From contig JAJCZJ010000024.1 in the NCBI GenBank assembly GCA_029262455.1, positions 97,609 through 161,608 on the forward strand: DNA of 64,000 nucleotides, written 5' to 3'. Of this stretch, positions 26,756 to 35,802 are shown in pieces; within the stretch, counting starts at the first letter, position 1, and each line of letters starts with the position of its first letter. The position numbers and the translations under genes are program-made. The notes beneath the pieces are model-generated. The model saw only the letters and a list, made by a program, of their open reading frames with translations, was not told the origin of the DNA and did not search any database. This stretch comes from Deltaproteobacteria bacterium. GTDB lineage: Bacteria; Desulfobacterota; Binatia; HRBIN30; CADEER01.

Positions 26756-28695
26756 TACTTGAACAACACCAGCATCAGGCACGCCGCGCCGATCAACATC
26801 ACCAACGCATAGCTCTGAACGTTCCCTGTCTGAAGCCGGCGCACTCGCTCGCCCACCGCTCCGGTCAGGCGCGCGATCCCATTGACCGCTCCATCGACCC
26901 CACGTGCATCGAGAACCTGCCAGAACATCTGCGACAACTTCATATACGGAGTCAGAATCAAGCCGTCGTAGATCTCGTCGACGTAGTACTTGTTCCACAG
27001 GAGACCGTACAAACCGCCCACGCGCTCCTGCACCTCGTCAGCCTTGCCGGGAGACACGAGGTACATCCAATACGCCAGGTAAACGCTCGCCAGGGCGATC
27101 GCCGTCGTTACAACCGTCAGCAACACCACGACGACACCGCTCAAATGATGGCTCCCGTGCGGTAAGACCGCCAGCGCCGGTGCCAGATAGTGATCGAGTT
27201 GGTTGCCCCACAGGACTCCGTGAGGAAGCCCCACCCAGCCGCCAACGATCGAGAGACCCGCCAATACTACGAGCGGGATCGTCATCGACGGAGGAGACTC
27301 GTGCAGGTGAGCCGCGCGGTCGGCATCGACCCGACTCTCCCCCTCAAAAGCGAGAAAGTAGGCGCGGAAAATGTAGAACGCCGTCATCGCGGCGGCACCC
27401 AACCCGACGATCCACAGCGCGTAGTGACCGCCGGCGAATGCGGACTCGAGAATCAAATCCTTAGAGAAAAAACCAGCCAAGATCGGCACACCAGCAATCG
27501 CCAGCGCCCCGATCAAGAAGGTCGCCGCGGTAATCGGCATCTGCTTGCGCAAGCCGCCCATCTTGTAGACGTCCAACTCGCCGTGCATCGCATGCATCAC
27601 GCTGCCTGCACATAAAAACAGCAGAGCCTTGAAGAACGCATGCGTCATCAAGTGAAAAACCGCCGCGGAAAACGCGCCGACGCCAACCGCCAACACCATG
27701 TAGCCGAGTTGCGATACCGTCGAGTAGGCGAGGATCTTCTTCAGATCCCGCTGCACCAACGCGATCGAAGCCGCGAACAGCGCGGTAGCGGCGCCAATCA
27801 CTGCGACGATGCCCATCGCAGTCTCCGAGTGCACATAGAGAGGTGACAGGCGACACATCATGTAGACGCCAGCTGTGACCATCGTCGCGGCGTGGATGAG
27901 CGCGGAGACCGGAGTTGGACCGGCCATCGCATCCGGTAGCCATACATAGAGCGGGATCTGAGCCGACTTGCCGGTCGCCCCGATCAAGAACAGCAGGCAA
28001 ACCGCTGTCACGACACCCGGCGCGTGATCGTGCAAAGTCGTCGCCATCGCATTGATGTCAGTGAACCGCAGAGAGGCTTGTCCCAGATCGACGAGGTTCC
28101 AAAACAACAGGAACATCCCGATCAGAAAAGCGGCGTCGCCGACACGGTTCGCGATAAACGCCTTCTGACCGGCGTCGGCGTTGGCGAGGTCCTTGTACCA
28201 AAACCCGATCAAGAGGTACGAGCAAAGCCCGACACCTTCCCAGCCGATGAACAACACCGGCAACGAATCGCCGAGCACCAAAATCAGCATCGAAGCAGTG
28301 AACAAATTCAAATACGCGAAGTACCGCGCCTCGTCCTCGTCGTCGTGCATGTAGCCGACCGAATAGAGATGGATCAGAAAGCCGACGCCGGTGATGATCA
28401 GGATGAGAACGCTCGAGAGTCGATCGAGGCGGAATGCCATGTCCAACGAGACCGGCGAGATCGCAATCCAACTGTAGACGCGATCCAACAGAGCGCCGTC
28501 CGATCCCAGCATCGAGAGGACGGCGACCAGCGACGCCGCAAATGCGGCCAGGACCGTTCCAGGAGCAATCATGCGCGCTACGCTGCGATTACCGGCCGCC
28601 GAACACGCGATGCAGGCCACAGATCCCAACAGCGGAAGCAGCGGAATCAACCGCAAAATCGAGCTACTCGTGTCGGTCACTTCGGCACCATGCAT
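26755..28695 (-). CDS. nuoL: NADH-quinone oxidoreductase subunit L
   Basis: A 646-residue membrane protein with about 16 helices. FIGWEGVGLCSYLLIGFW, LPDAMAGPTPVSALIHAATMVTAG and AYSTVSQLGYM are NuoL signatures. The C-terminal region after VDEIYDGLI contains the long lateral helix and last transmembrane segment of complex I NuoL, which argues against an Mrp-type antiporter or a DIC-transport DabB. The start at 28695 is chosen because the hydrophobic first helix begins soon after; the preceding open frame has unlike composition. It is followed directly by nuoM. Neither the J/K nor the N subunit genes are adjacent. Confidence 0.92.
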   Translation of the reverse strand: MHGAEVTDTSSSILRLIPLLPLLGSVACIACSAAGNRSVARMIAPGTVLAAFAASLVAVLSMLGSDGALLDRVYSWIAISPVSLDMAFRLDRLSSVLILIITGVGFLIHLYSVGYMHDDEDEARYFAYLNLFTASMLILVLGDSLPVLFIGWEGVGLCSYLLIGFWYKDLANADAGQKAFIANRVGDAAFLIGMFLLFWNLVDLGQASLRFTDINAMATTLHDHAPGVVTAVCLLFLIGATGKSAQIPLYVWLPDAMAGPTPVSALIHAATMVTAGVYMMCRLSPLYVHSETAMGIVAVIGAATALFAASIALVQRDLKKILAYSTVSQLGYMVLAVGVGAFSAAVFHLMTHAFFKALLFLCAGSVMHAMHGELDVYKMGGLRKQMPITAATFLIGALAIAGVPILAGFFSKDLILESAFAGGHYALWIVGLGAAAMTAFYIFRAYFLAFEGESRVDADRAAHLHESPPSMTIPLVVLAGLSIVGGWVGLPHGVLWGNQLDHYLAPALAVLPHGSHHLSGVVVVLLTVVTTAIALASVYLAYWMYLVSPGKADEVQERVGGLYGLLWNKYYVDEIYDGLILTPYMKLSQMFWQVLDARGVDGAVNGIARLTGAVGERVRRLQTGNVQSYALVMLIGAACLMLVLFK

Positions 28696-28832
28696 AACCG
28701 GGGCACAGTGTCGGATTCCCGCCCGCGAAGCAAGATAGCGGTGGGGCGCATCGCGCCCCACCGCGGGCCCCAAGGCTGCTCCGCAGCCGTCCCAATGGCC
28801 GCTGCGCGCCGGTCCGAGTGCAGTGCGCTGCG

Positions 28833-29204
28833 CTAGCCGATGGCGCGGTCGAAGTGGATCCATAGGATCCGCGAATAGCGAAAGAGAACCGGCGTTAGTG
28901 GCAACAATGCGAAAAAGGCAATCGCTACGACTCGCTCGTAGGACCATGCGGGAAACACTTGCGAGATAAGCAACGAAACGACGGCCACAATCGGGACAGC
29001 CATCGCGTAGCTGATGTACATCGCCCCCGAGAAGTAGCCCGGCTCGCGCTCAAAGACGACTTCACAAGTCGGGCAAGTCGGATTCATCTGGAACAATCCA
29101 GAGAAAATCTGTCCCTCACGGCAAAGCGGACACAGACCCTTGGCAATCGATTGTAAACGCGACGGCGACCCCTCAATTGGTGAACTGCGGTTCGGTTCAT
29201 CCAT
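28833..29204 (-). CDS. DUF983 family small membrane protein
   Basis: A 123-residue protein. A short N-terminal segment has two CxxC pairs (GLCPLCREG and PTCPTCEV), likely a zinc site. Two hydrophobic helices (about residues 60-80 and 89-108) follow. This arrangement is that of DUF983, an alphaproteobacterial-type family often found near cytochrome oxidase genes; its role is unknown. It lies upstream of nuoL on the same strand, 137 bp away, so it may share its transcription, in keeping with a respiratory link. It is divergent from the Fur-family gene. Confidence 0.82.
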   Translation of the reverse strand: MDEPNRSSPIEGSPSRLQSIAKGLCPLCREGQIFSGLFQMNPTCPTCEVVFEREPGYFSGAMYISYAMAVPIVAVVSLLISQVFPAWSYERVVAIAFFALLPLTPVLFRYSRILWIHFDRAIG

Positions 29205-29321
29205 CCAACCAGTGCTACTTCAATCGCCATAGAGCGCCAACCTCCCTCGTCGGGATCCGCCCCGCACTTCAAAGTTTCTAACTCTTTCATTAGGTCGACG
29301 ATCCAGGATAGGCTGCGGCCC

Positions 29322-29744
29322 ATGTCAGACGAGCTGATGAACACACTACGGGGACACGGCATCCGGCCGTCGGCTCAACGTGTCGCCGTCGCCGGGTACG
29401 TCCTGCGTACCGAGGACCATCCGTCCGCAGACCAAGTATGGAACGAGGTCAAGAAAACGTTCCCGATGATCTCGCGTGCGACGACCTACAACACGCTCAA
29501 CATCTTCGTCGGCAAGGGGCTGTTACGTCAGCTCGACTTGGCCGAAGGACGCGTCGTCTTCGATCCAAACACCGAGCCGCACCATCATTTCATCGACGAA
29601 GATACGAAACGCATTCACGACATCCCCTGGGATGCGATCGCCGTCGGCGATGTCAGCAACCTCGACGGCTTCGACGTCGAAGAATACCAGGTCGTGCTGC
29701 GCGGCAAGCGCCACCCTTCGACACTGCCCACGCAGCAGGACTAG
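29322..29744 (+). CDS. Fur-family transcriptional regulator without structural cysteines
   Basis: A 140-residue Fur/PerR-family repressor. The N-terminal winged helix contains RPSAQRVAVAGYVL and MISRATTYNTLNIFVGKGL (the recognition helix). The dimerisation part carries NTEPHHHFIDEDTKRIHDI, the regulatory metal site. No cysteine occurs anywhere, so the usual CxxC structural zinc of Fur/PerR is absent, as in Irr and some PerR proteins. The HHH triplet recalls the haem-responsive motif of Irr, but identity as Irr is not established. It is divergent from the DUF983-nuoLM genes and lies 33 bp upstream of a crotonase gene, with which it may be co-transcribed. Confidence 0.85.
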   Translation: MSDELMNTLRGHGIRPSAQRVAVAGYVLRTEDHPSADQVWNEVKKTFPMISRATTYNTLNIFVGKGLLRQLDLAEGRVVFDPNTEPHHHFIDEDTKRIHDIPWDAIAVGDVSNLDGFDVEEYQVVLRGKRHPSTLPTQQD

Positions 29745-29777
29745 CGCAGGCCACCGTACTAGAGATAGACTCGGCCG

Positions 29778-30545
29778 ATGGCAGTCCGAGAAGAATCTGT
29801 CGCTTCAATCACGGTCATTACGATTGACCGCCCCGAGGTGCGCAACGCTGTCGATGGCCCGACCGCGGCCGAGTTGGCGGCAGCGTTTCGTCGCTTCGAA
29901 GATGACGAAACCAAGAGCGTCGCAGTCTTGACCGGCGCCAACGGAACCTTCTGCGCCGGCGCCGACCTGAAGGCCGTCTCCGATGGGCGCGGCAATCAGG
30001 TACGCGAAGACGGAGACGGGCCGATGGGACCGTCGCGCATGCTGCTATCAAAACCGGTCATCGCCGCCGTCGAAGGTTTTGCCGTCGCCGGCGGACTCGA
30101 ACTAGCCGTCTGGTGCGACCTACGCGTTGCCGCCACCGACGCCGTCTTCGGCGTCTATTGCCGACGCTGGGGCGTTCCCCTGATCGATGGAGGCACGATC
30201 CGTTTGCCTCGGCTGATCGGCCAGAGTCACGCTCTCGACATGATCCTGACCGGACGCGGAGTCTCAGGTGACGAAGCGCACCGAATCGGACTCGCCAACC
30301 GTCTTGTCGAACCCGGCACAGCACGCCAAGCTGCCATCACCCTGGCGCAGGAAATCGCCCGCTTTCCGCAAAGGTGCATGCGCGGCGACCGCGAGTCTTC
30401 TTACAAACAGTGGAGCCTGCCGCTCGACGACGCTCTCCTGCAAGAAACCCGCATCGGTCTCGACGTCATCCGCAGCGGAGAAACACTCGAGGGCGCGACG
30501 AGATTCGCCAAAGGCGCCGGCCGCCACGGCAGCTTCAAAGACTAA
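29778..30545 (+). CDS. Crotonase-fold enoyl-CoA hydratase/isomerase family protein
   Basis: A 255-residue crotonase. TIDRPEVRNAVDG and GTFCAGADLKAV (first oxyanion-hole strand), then AAVEGFAVAGGLELAVWCDLRVA (second oxyanion-hole Gly and following helix) are canonical. In the segment that normally bears the catalytic Glu, the sequence reads CRRWGVPLIDGGTIRLPRLIG, so the usual PE-x-x-LG Glu is not evident and an Asp precedes GGT. True hydratase activity is therefore uncertain; isomerase, dehalogenase or hydrolase activity is possible. It sits 33 bp after the Fur-family gene. A 550-bp repeat tract follows. Confidence 0.85.
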   Translation: MAVREESVASITVITIDRPEVRNAVDGPTAAELAAAFRRFEDDETKSVAVLTGANGTFCAGADLKAVSDGRGNQVREDGDGPMGPSRMLLSKPVIAAVEGFAVAGGLELAVWCDLRVAATDAVFGVYCRRWGVPLIDGGTIRLPRLIGQSHALDMILTGRGVSGDEAHRIGLANRLVEPGTARQAAITLAQEIARFPQRCMRGDRESSYKQWSLPLDDALLQETRIGLDVIRSGETLEGATRFAKGAGRHGSFKD

Positions 30546-31099
30546 CCGTCGTAGTTGCCGGCCCCAACGGGCGCCCTCGCACGCAGGCCCCGCAACCTCG
30601 ATTGAAACGCGGCTCGGCGGCGCCTGGCCCTCCCGCATCCCATGGAGGGCGAAGCTCCTGCTGAGCCGCGCAACGCGCGTGCAACCCCAATCGCACCGCG
30701 CACACCGCATCCGCGTATCCGCGTATCCCATGGAGAGCGAAGCTCCTGCTGAGCCGCGCAACGCGCGTGCTACCCCAATCGCACCGTGCACACCGCATCC
30801 GCGTATCCGCGTATCCCATGGAGGGCGAAGCTCCTGCTGAGCCGCGCAACGCGCCTGCTAACCCAATCGCCCCCCAATGGTTTCTGGAGCCCTCCAATGG
30901 GTTTCTTCTTACCGCTATCGCGGCTCGGCGGGAGCCTCTCCCTCCAATGGTTTCTTCTTACCGCTATCGCGGCTCGGCGGGAGCCTCTCCCTCCAATGGT
31001 TTCTTCTTACCGCTATCGCGGCTCGGCGGGAGCCTCGCCCTCCAATGGTTTCTTCTTACCGCTATCGCGGCTTGGCGGGAGCCTCGCCCTCCAATGGTT
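30546..31099. repeat. Repeat tract: 88-bp and 49-bp tandem arrays of the GGCTCGGCGG family
   Basis: No gene is supported. The left array begins with one core (30609-30631) and three 88-bp units starting at 30641, 30729 and 30817; each carries GGGCGAAGCTCCTGCTGAGC and an internal doublet CCGCGTATCCGCGTATCC. The right array (30894-31098) has four units of 49-50 bp: TGGTTTCTTCTTACCGCTAT, then the core CGCGGCTCGGCGGGAGCCTC, then CCCTCCAA. The last unit ends one base before the stop codon of the DUF1501 gene. Peptides such as GSAGASPS and EGEAPAEP encoded across the array are artefacts. Confidence 0.85.
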
Positions 31100-32332
31100 C
31101 TAAAACAGTCCCGGAAAGTTCGACTGGTTGATGTTGTATCCCGGAAACACCGGCTCCAGCGACGCGACACTCGCGCCCATGTGCGAGAATAGCACTTCCG
31201 CGAAGATGTCGCGGAAATCAGTCGTCACCTGCAGATCCTCACCCTTGAAGAGGTCATCCGGCATCAACCCCGGCCAGTTGTTGTTCTTGACGATTGCCTG
31301 ACCACCGATGTGACCGCCGCCGACTGAGAACATCACACCACCGTGACCATGGTCGGAACCGGCACCGCCGTTCTGCTCTACACGACGGCCGAACTCGGTC
31401 ATCACCAGCGTCACCGTTTGGTCGAGATAGTTGGTGCCGCCCGTGTTTTCTAGATCGTCGCGAAACGCCTTGATAGCGCCGTTGAGCTCCGTGCACTTGG
31501 TGACCAGCTCACTGATCTGATTGGAATGGTGATCCCAACCGCCGAGGTCCACCGCAAACACCTTGGCGCCCACTTCGCCCTTGATGATCGCAGCGACATC
31601 CTTAAGAGCATCGGCGAGATCGTTGTCCGGATACGTAATGCTCGTGGACGTATCGACGCCGGCGATGAGGTCGACTGCCGAGAAGGCTGAATTGACTCCC
31701 GTGGTGAGAGTCGAACCGGGCTCGGCCGCATAGAACGCGTCCAAGGCGGCCTTCCTCTCGGTCGCGAAGTCGCCCGAAACATCGAATCGCGAAATCTTTG
31801 AAAAGGCGACGTTCGGCGAATCTCCCAGCAAGGCGAGCTGCGGCGTCTTCGACAGCGAAACTCCCGAGATCGAATCGACATTGCCAATCGTCGCCAGGTA
31901 GCGGTTGAGCCAGCCGTCGCCGATCGCCTTGTCGTCCGGCTTGCCCTTCTCCATGTAGTCCTGGGCATCGAAGTGGGACCGCGACTCGCTCGGGCTGCCA
32001 CTCAGATGAACCAAGGACAACTCGCCGGCGTTGTACATCGTCTGGAAATCCGTCAGCAGCGGATACAAGCCAAACCCGAGCGGGTTGCCGCCGGTCAGCG
32101 TCAGCTCGGTGCCCGACGCAATGCTGATGTCCGGTCGCACCGTGTAGTAGTCCGGGTCAAACGCCGGCACCGCCAAGCTCAGCGGATCGGCGCCGCCGCG
32201 CAAATACACCGCAACCACGACCTTCTCCGGAGTTGGCGCCGCCCATGCTTTGCGCGCCAAACTCTCGGGCAAAAAGTAACCCGTCGATGCCACGGCTCCG
32301 GCCTTCAGGAAGTCTCTTCTGTTCAGTCTCAT
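31100..32332 (-). CDS. DUF1501 Tat-exported protein
   Basis: A 410-residue protein with a Tat signal (MRLNRRDFLKAGAVASTGYF). The DUF1501 body has VAVYLRGGADPLSLAVP at the start of an alkaline-phosphatase-like fold. VFAVDLGGWDHHSNQ and VMTEFGRRVEQNGGAGSDHG carry the conserved metal-ligand Asp/His residues of that superfamily. It is the second gene of an operon with the DUF1800 gene 38 bp upstream, the arrangement seen across many bacteria. The pair is thought to be exported together, but the substrate is unknown. The start at 32332 follows GGAGATTCAGCG. Confidence 0.9.
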   Translation of the reverse strand: MRLNRRDFLKAGAVASTGYFLPESLARKAWAAPTPEKVVVAVYLRGGADPLSLAVPAFDPDYYTVRPDISIASGTELTLTGGNPLGFGLYPLLTDFQTMYNAGELSLVHLSGSPSESRSHFDAQDYMEKGKPDDKAIGDGWLNRYLATIGNVDSISGVSLSKTPQLALLGDSPNVAFSKISRFDVSGDFATERKAALDAFYAAEPGSTLTTGVNSAFSAVDLIAGVDTSTSITYPDNDLADALKDVAAIIKGEVGAKVFAVDLGGWDHHSNQISELVTKCTELNGAIKAFRDDLENTGGTNYLDQTVTLVMTEFGRRVEQNGGAGSDHGHGGVMFSVGGGHIGGQAIVKNNNWPGLMPDDLFKGEDLQVTTDFRDIFAEVLFSHMGASVASLEPVFPGYNINQSNFPGLF

Positions 32333-32370
32333 CGCTGAATCTCCATCGCAATTCGTCAATAACCGGTCGG

Positions 32371-34713
32371 TCAGTGGTTGAGAAATTCGGGACCCGAGAG
32401 CAGGAACGCCCCACCCTGCTCGACCTTCTCGGCGTCACTGGCTCCGGGAATCGTATCGAGGAACCCAATCGCGGCTGTCCGCGTCGCATCGGCGACACCT
32501 GCCACCGGGAACAGAACCGCGATCAGATCATCGATGATCTGGGTAGACGTGCCGGCGCCCGAAACACCCCACAGCGTCGCCGCATCCTCGGTCACCTCTT
32601 CGATCAGGTTGAAGCGCTGGATGATCCCACCCGGGCTCGCCCAGGTGATCGAAGTATCCGGGTACCCAGTCGGCGGACCAGCGGCGCGAATCTCTTCGCC
32701 GAGGTCGCGTACATCCTTGCGGATCGAAACATAATTCACGACGGTCGGGTCAGGGTCTACGCCGACGGCGCGGATCAGACTGGCAAAGAAGGTCGTCGGT
32801 CTCTTCACGCGCGCCTTGCGGTGTTCTGCGAACAGCAAGAACTCAGGCGAGGTCAAGATCCCGCGCACGACCTCTTCGAGCTGATCGACTTCGGCCGTGT
32901 TGGCGAGAAACGTCGCCGCACACTCGTCGACCAGGGCGTGCGGCACACCGTCACCAAGGAAGCGGCGCACCAACTTTTTGCAAACAAAATTCGCCGTGCT
33001 CGGGTGCTCCGACACGATCCCAATCAGCTCGATGCCTTCCATTTCCCCATCGGCCGGAAAGTTGATCACCTGGCCGAGCACCGTCTTCGATCCGAGATAG
33101 TCGTGCCACGAATCGCGGTACCAAAAACCGTTGTACTCGAAACCAGGGCCGTCGTTGTTGTAGTCTTCGCGCCAACCAGTGAGAGCCCGCGCGGCTTCCT
33201 TGACATCGGTTTCGTCGTACGGACCGTCGACTCCAAGGGTGTGGAGCTCGAGCAACTCACGCGAAAAGTTTTCGTTGTAACCGGACCCCGGAGGGCTGCC
33301 GATTTGGTTCTGCCGCTGATCGAGATAGTCCAACATCGCCGGACCGCGCGTCATGCGCATCACACCCTCTTCGAAATTGTCGAGAATGTACGGCCGGATC
33401 GACTCGCGGACATACGGCGTCGTATCCCATTCCCGACGACCGGCGGTCCCCGCGACGTTGTAGTGATTGAAGAAGAAATCGACCAAGACGGCTTCCAGCT
33501 GACGAACACTGGCCGAGGCGCGGTACATCTCCGACTCTTGGAGGTGCTTCCACACATCGTTCTTGTTGCCACCGACGCTGCCCGGGCAAGCACCACCGCC
33601 GCCTTGCGGGTAGCACAGGCGAAGCTCGTTGAAGTCCATCGCCAAGGACGGATAGTTCGCCGCCAATGCCGTGTCGGTCGTGCTGTCGTCGAGCGACAAC
33701 GGGTCGAGTTGTTCTTCGATGAAGCCGTTCAAACCGAGCGTCTGGATGCGGCCGATCGTGTACGCCTCGGGGCCATACGTGATGCGGTCGAGCACATGCC
33801 GCTGCTGATCAGCGGTAACACAGCTCTCATTGTGCACGCCGTCGTCAGTCAAGTCGCAGGCGATCGACATTCCGTAGAAACCTTCGGCCTCTTGGTAAAA
33901 ATGCCCCATCGCGACACCGGCAACACAGTCCGACAATTCGGTGACCGATGCGGCGGCGACGCAGTCGCCGGGAAACATCTGTGCCAAAGTAGACACCGCC
34001 ACACTGCAACGCTGCTGCGCCTTCGCCGCGAGCTTGTCCGCCTCGGACTGAATCTTGCCTTTCAGATCATCCAAAGCCTGCGCCAAGATCTCACTCTGCA
34101 GGTTGAGAAGGGCATCGACAGGCGCGTCGGGCGAGATTCCCGCGCGGCGCTTCTTACCTTTGAGACCATCCTTGATTCCCGTGCGTACGACCTTCCAAGC
34201 ATCGTCCACGATCCGATTGGCGCCCTTAAGTACTTCCTGTTGGCACTTCGCACCAGACTGATCGAGGTCATCGTCGACAACCGCAACATCCAAGTCGGCG
34301 CCAAAGACCGCAGCGACCATCGTCACCGGACCAGCGCTTGCCGCCGTATTGATCGTTGCCGACCCTTCGTATGCAAAGTCCGGAACGCCCGTCGGGGCCT
34401 GACAGCGGAGGCCTTCCTTGGTCACGGTCTTCGCCTGCTTCTTGGCAACCTTGCCGCCGACATCGTTGGTCAAACAAGCTTGCGCCGTGAGCGTATCGCC
34501 GGGGTCACCTAGCTTATCGGTCTTGCCCTTGTTGGCGTTGCGCAGACACTTCCAGTTCGACTTGTTCTGCGTCTTGACGACATTGGCGCCCGCTTTGGTC
34601 ATGTCATTCAAACAGTTTTGCTGATCCTTGGTCTGCGGCGCGGCCACCGCGACCGACGCCCCGAGAACCACAGCGAAGCCCATTTGTGTGATTTGCTTCG
34701 AATCGAAGCCCAT
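32371..34713 (-). CDS. DUF1800 protein with an extra cysteine-bearing helical N-terminal region
   Basis: A 780-residue exported protein. A signal-like hydrophobic start (QMGFAVVLGASVAVAAP) leads to residues ~30-280, a lysine-rich helical region with spaced cysteines (QQNCLNDMTKAGANVVKTQ, WKCLRNANKGKTDKLG, AQACLTNDVGGKVAKK) unlike standard DUF1800 proteins. The DUF1800 body (~310-780) has ITYGPEAYTIGRIQTLGL, VDFFFNHYNVAG, NENFSRELLELHTLGVDG, ARALTGW and a late LLSGPEFLNH end, all hallmarks of the family. It is the first gene of the DUF1800-DUF1501 operon. The pair is secreted and its enzymatic activity is not established. Confidence 0.88.
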   Translation of the reverse strand: MGFDSKQITQMGFAVVLGASVAVAAPQTKDQQNCLNDMTKAGANVVKTQNKSNWKCLRNANKGKTDKLGDPGDTLTAQACLTNDVGGKVAKKQAKTVTKEGLRCQAPTGVPDFAYEGSATINTAASAGPVTMVAAVFGADLDVAVVDDDLDQSGAKCQQEVLKGANRIVDDAWKVVRTGIKDGLKGKKRRAGISPDAPVDALLNLQSEILAQALDDLKGKIQSEADKLAAKAQQRCSVAVSTLAQMFPGDCVAAASVTELSDCVAGVAMGHFYQEAEGFYGMSIACDLTDDGVHNESCVTADQQRHVLDRITYGPEAYTIGRIQTLGLNGFIEEQLDPLSLDDSTTDTALAANYPSLAMDFNELRLCYPQGGGGACPGSVGGNKNDVWKHLQESEMYRASASVRQLEAVLVDFFFNHYNVAGTAGRREWDTTPYVRESIRPYILDNFEEGVMRMTRGPAMLDYLDQRQNQIGSPPGSGYNENFSRELLELHTLGVDGPYDETDVKEAARALTGWREDYNNDGPGFEYNGFWYRDSWHDYLGSKTVLGQVINFPADGEMEGIELIGIVSEHPSTANFVCKKLVRRFLGDGVPHALVDECAATFLANTAEVDQLEEVVRGILTSPEFLLFAEHRKARVKRPTTFFASLIRAVGVDPDPTVVNYVSIRKDVRDLGEEIRAAGPPTGYPDTSITWASPGGIIQRFNLIEEVTEDAATLWGVSGAGTSTQIIDDLIAVLFPVAGVADATRTAAIGFLDTIPGASDAEKVEQGGAFLLSGPEFLNH

Positions 34714-34776
34714 TTTTATCCTCCCAGCCCTGACAGAGTTTTTGGTCGTATCAGCCCAAGAATACTACCGTCAACA

Positions 34777-34813
34777 CGAATTTTGTTTCATATGGATTGC
34801 GAAACAACATTCG
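34777..34813. promoter_or_regulatory. Inverted repeat between divergent genes
   Basis: Arms CGAATTTTGTTTC (34777-34789) and GAAACAACATTCG (34801-34813) pair at 12 of 13 positions around an 11-bp spacer. The repeat lies in an AT-rich 240-bp gap between the DUF1800 operon and the rightward gene at 34951. Its position is suited to an operator for either unit or to a hairpin in a leader RNA; no bound factor can be named. Confidence 0.45.
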
Positions 34814-34950
34814 TACCTTTGGATTCGCCACAACCATGTGACAATGCAGGTAATTCAGACACATTTGCTGGACTTGGCTGATTGACCGAGCGGAGGAACA
34901 TCCAAGTGGTAGAAGCAGAGTCACTGTCGTCAAACCGGAACAATCAGAAC

Positions 34951-35427
34951 ATGAACGCAGCCCGCACTCTCCCCTTGCCGATCGCGCTGACTCTGATGCT
35001 GCTCAGCCACCCGGCCACGGCACAGCATCCAGATGAATCCGACCTGCGCGCCAATCGCGGACCCGTTGTCGAATCGATCTCTGCCGACAAGAGCGGTGTG
35101 CTTCTGGACAAGATCGCCTTCACCCCTGGCGGAGGGCTCACCGCAACCTTGGTGAACCGAACCAACACGATTCTCCGCGACGTCAGGGTGCTGATCCGAT
35201 ACGACTGGATTTGGGAAAACGAGCGACACCCCGGCGACGACAGTCCCGGCCGCTCTTCGTACTTCAAACTAACCCGCGACGTTCCGGCCCTGGCCACCGT
35301 GCCCATAGCCTACGTGCCGTCACCACCGCTACCGAGCCGCAGCGACGGTCGTTTCGTTCCGTCCGTAGAAATTTCCCGCTACACGCAGGTGCGCTTCAAG
35401 GAGGTCCGAAAGAAATTGAAGAGATAA
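34951..35427 (+). CDS. Secreted hypothetical protein
   Basis: A 158-residue protein with a clear signal peptide (MNAARTLPLPIALTLMLLSH, cleavage near ATAQ). The mature part begins HPDESDLRANRGPVVESI and includes strand-rich GGGLTATLVNRTNTILRDVRVLIRYDWIWEN, the type of segment found in small immunoglobulin-like domains. An earlier TTG start at 34882 is possible but has no ribosome site. No family is recognised. It lies alone between the DUF1800 operon and the convergent lipoprotein gene. Confidence 0.6.
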   Translation: MNAARTLPLPIALTLMLLSHPATAQHPDESDLRANRGPVVESISADKSGVLLDKIAFTPGGGLTATLVNRTNTILRDVRVLIRYDWIWENERHPGDDSPGRSSYFKLTRDVPALATVPIAYVPSPPLPSRSDGRFVPSVEISRYTQVRFKEVRKKLKR

Positions 35428-35802
35428 GATCGGTCCAGGTCGAAGAGCCTGAAGCGATCATTGGGAGCTCCAACTGACGTCAGGCGATGGAGCGCAGCAA
35501 GGTCAGCGGGGCGCGGAGCGGGCACGGGAACAATACCTAAAACAGGGCAGATCCGATCCGGAGAACCAGATCCGCGACGCGGCTCGGGCGGAGCCTCGCC
35601 CTCCATTTTTCTCGCTAAACCTCCACCGACATCAATAGCGAGCGCCACCCTCAGCCTTAGCCTCGAGCCCTAGCCTTAGCCTTTCTTCTCGATTTGCGTT
35701 CACCGGCGTTATCAGCGGTTTGGTTCCGGCCAGCGGCGACCTAGGCTTATCCGTGGCCCAAGAAACGCACCCACCACGAAGTCACTTCGATCGCCTGAGA
35801 CG
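35428..35802. other. Intergenic stretch with one GGCTCGGCGG-family core
   Basis: No gene is supported. One core-like unit CGCGGCTCGGGCGGAGCCTCGCCCTCC lies at about 35577-35603, a single copy of the family present as arrays elsewhere. Downstream, TAGCCTTAGCC-like short repeats occur near 35651-35685. Nothing else is recognised. Confidence 0.6.

Noticed and set aside
25235..28695. Mrp antiporter or DabB-type partner instead of complex I NuoL/NuoM
   Set aside because: The long C-terminal extension of NuoL with the lateral helix, and the coupled NuoM with its signatures, fit complex I. No DabA or MrpB-G genes are nearby.
30546..31099. CRISPR-like array (88-bp and 49-bp units)
   Set aside because: The whole unit repeats, including the spacer, so there are no unique spacers. 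No cas genes are present. It belongs to the GGCTCGGCGG repeat family.
32233..34512. A 759-residue open frame antisense to the DUF1800 gene
   Set aside because: Arg-rich composition with no domain; a shadow of a clearly recognised gene.
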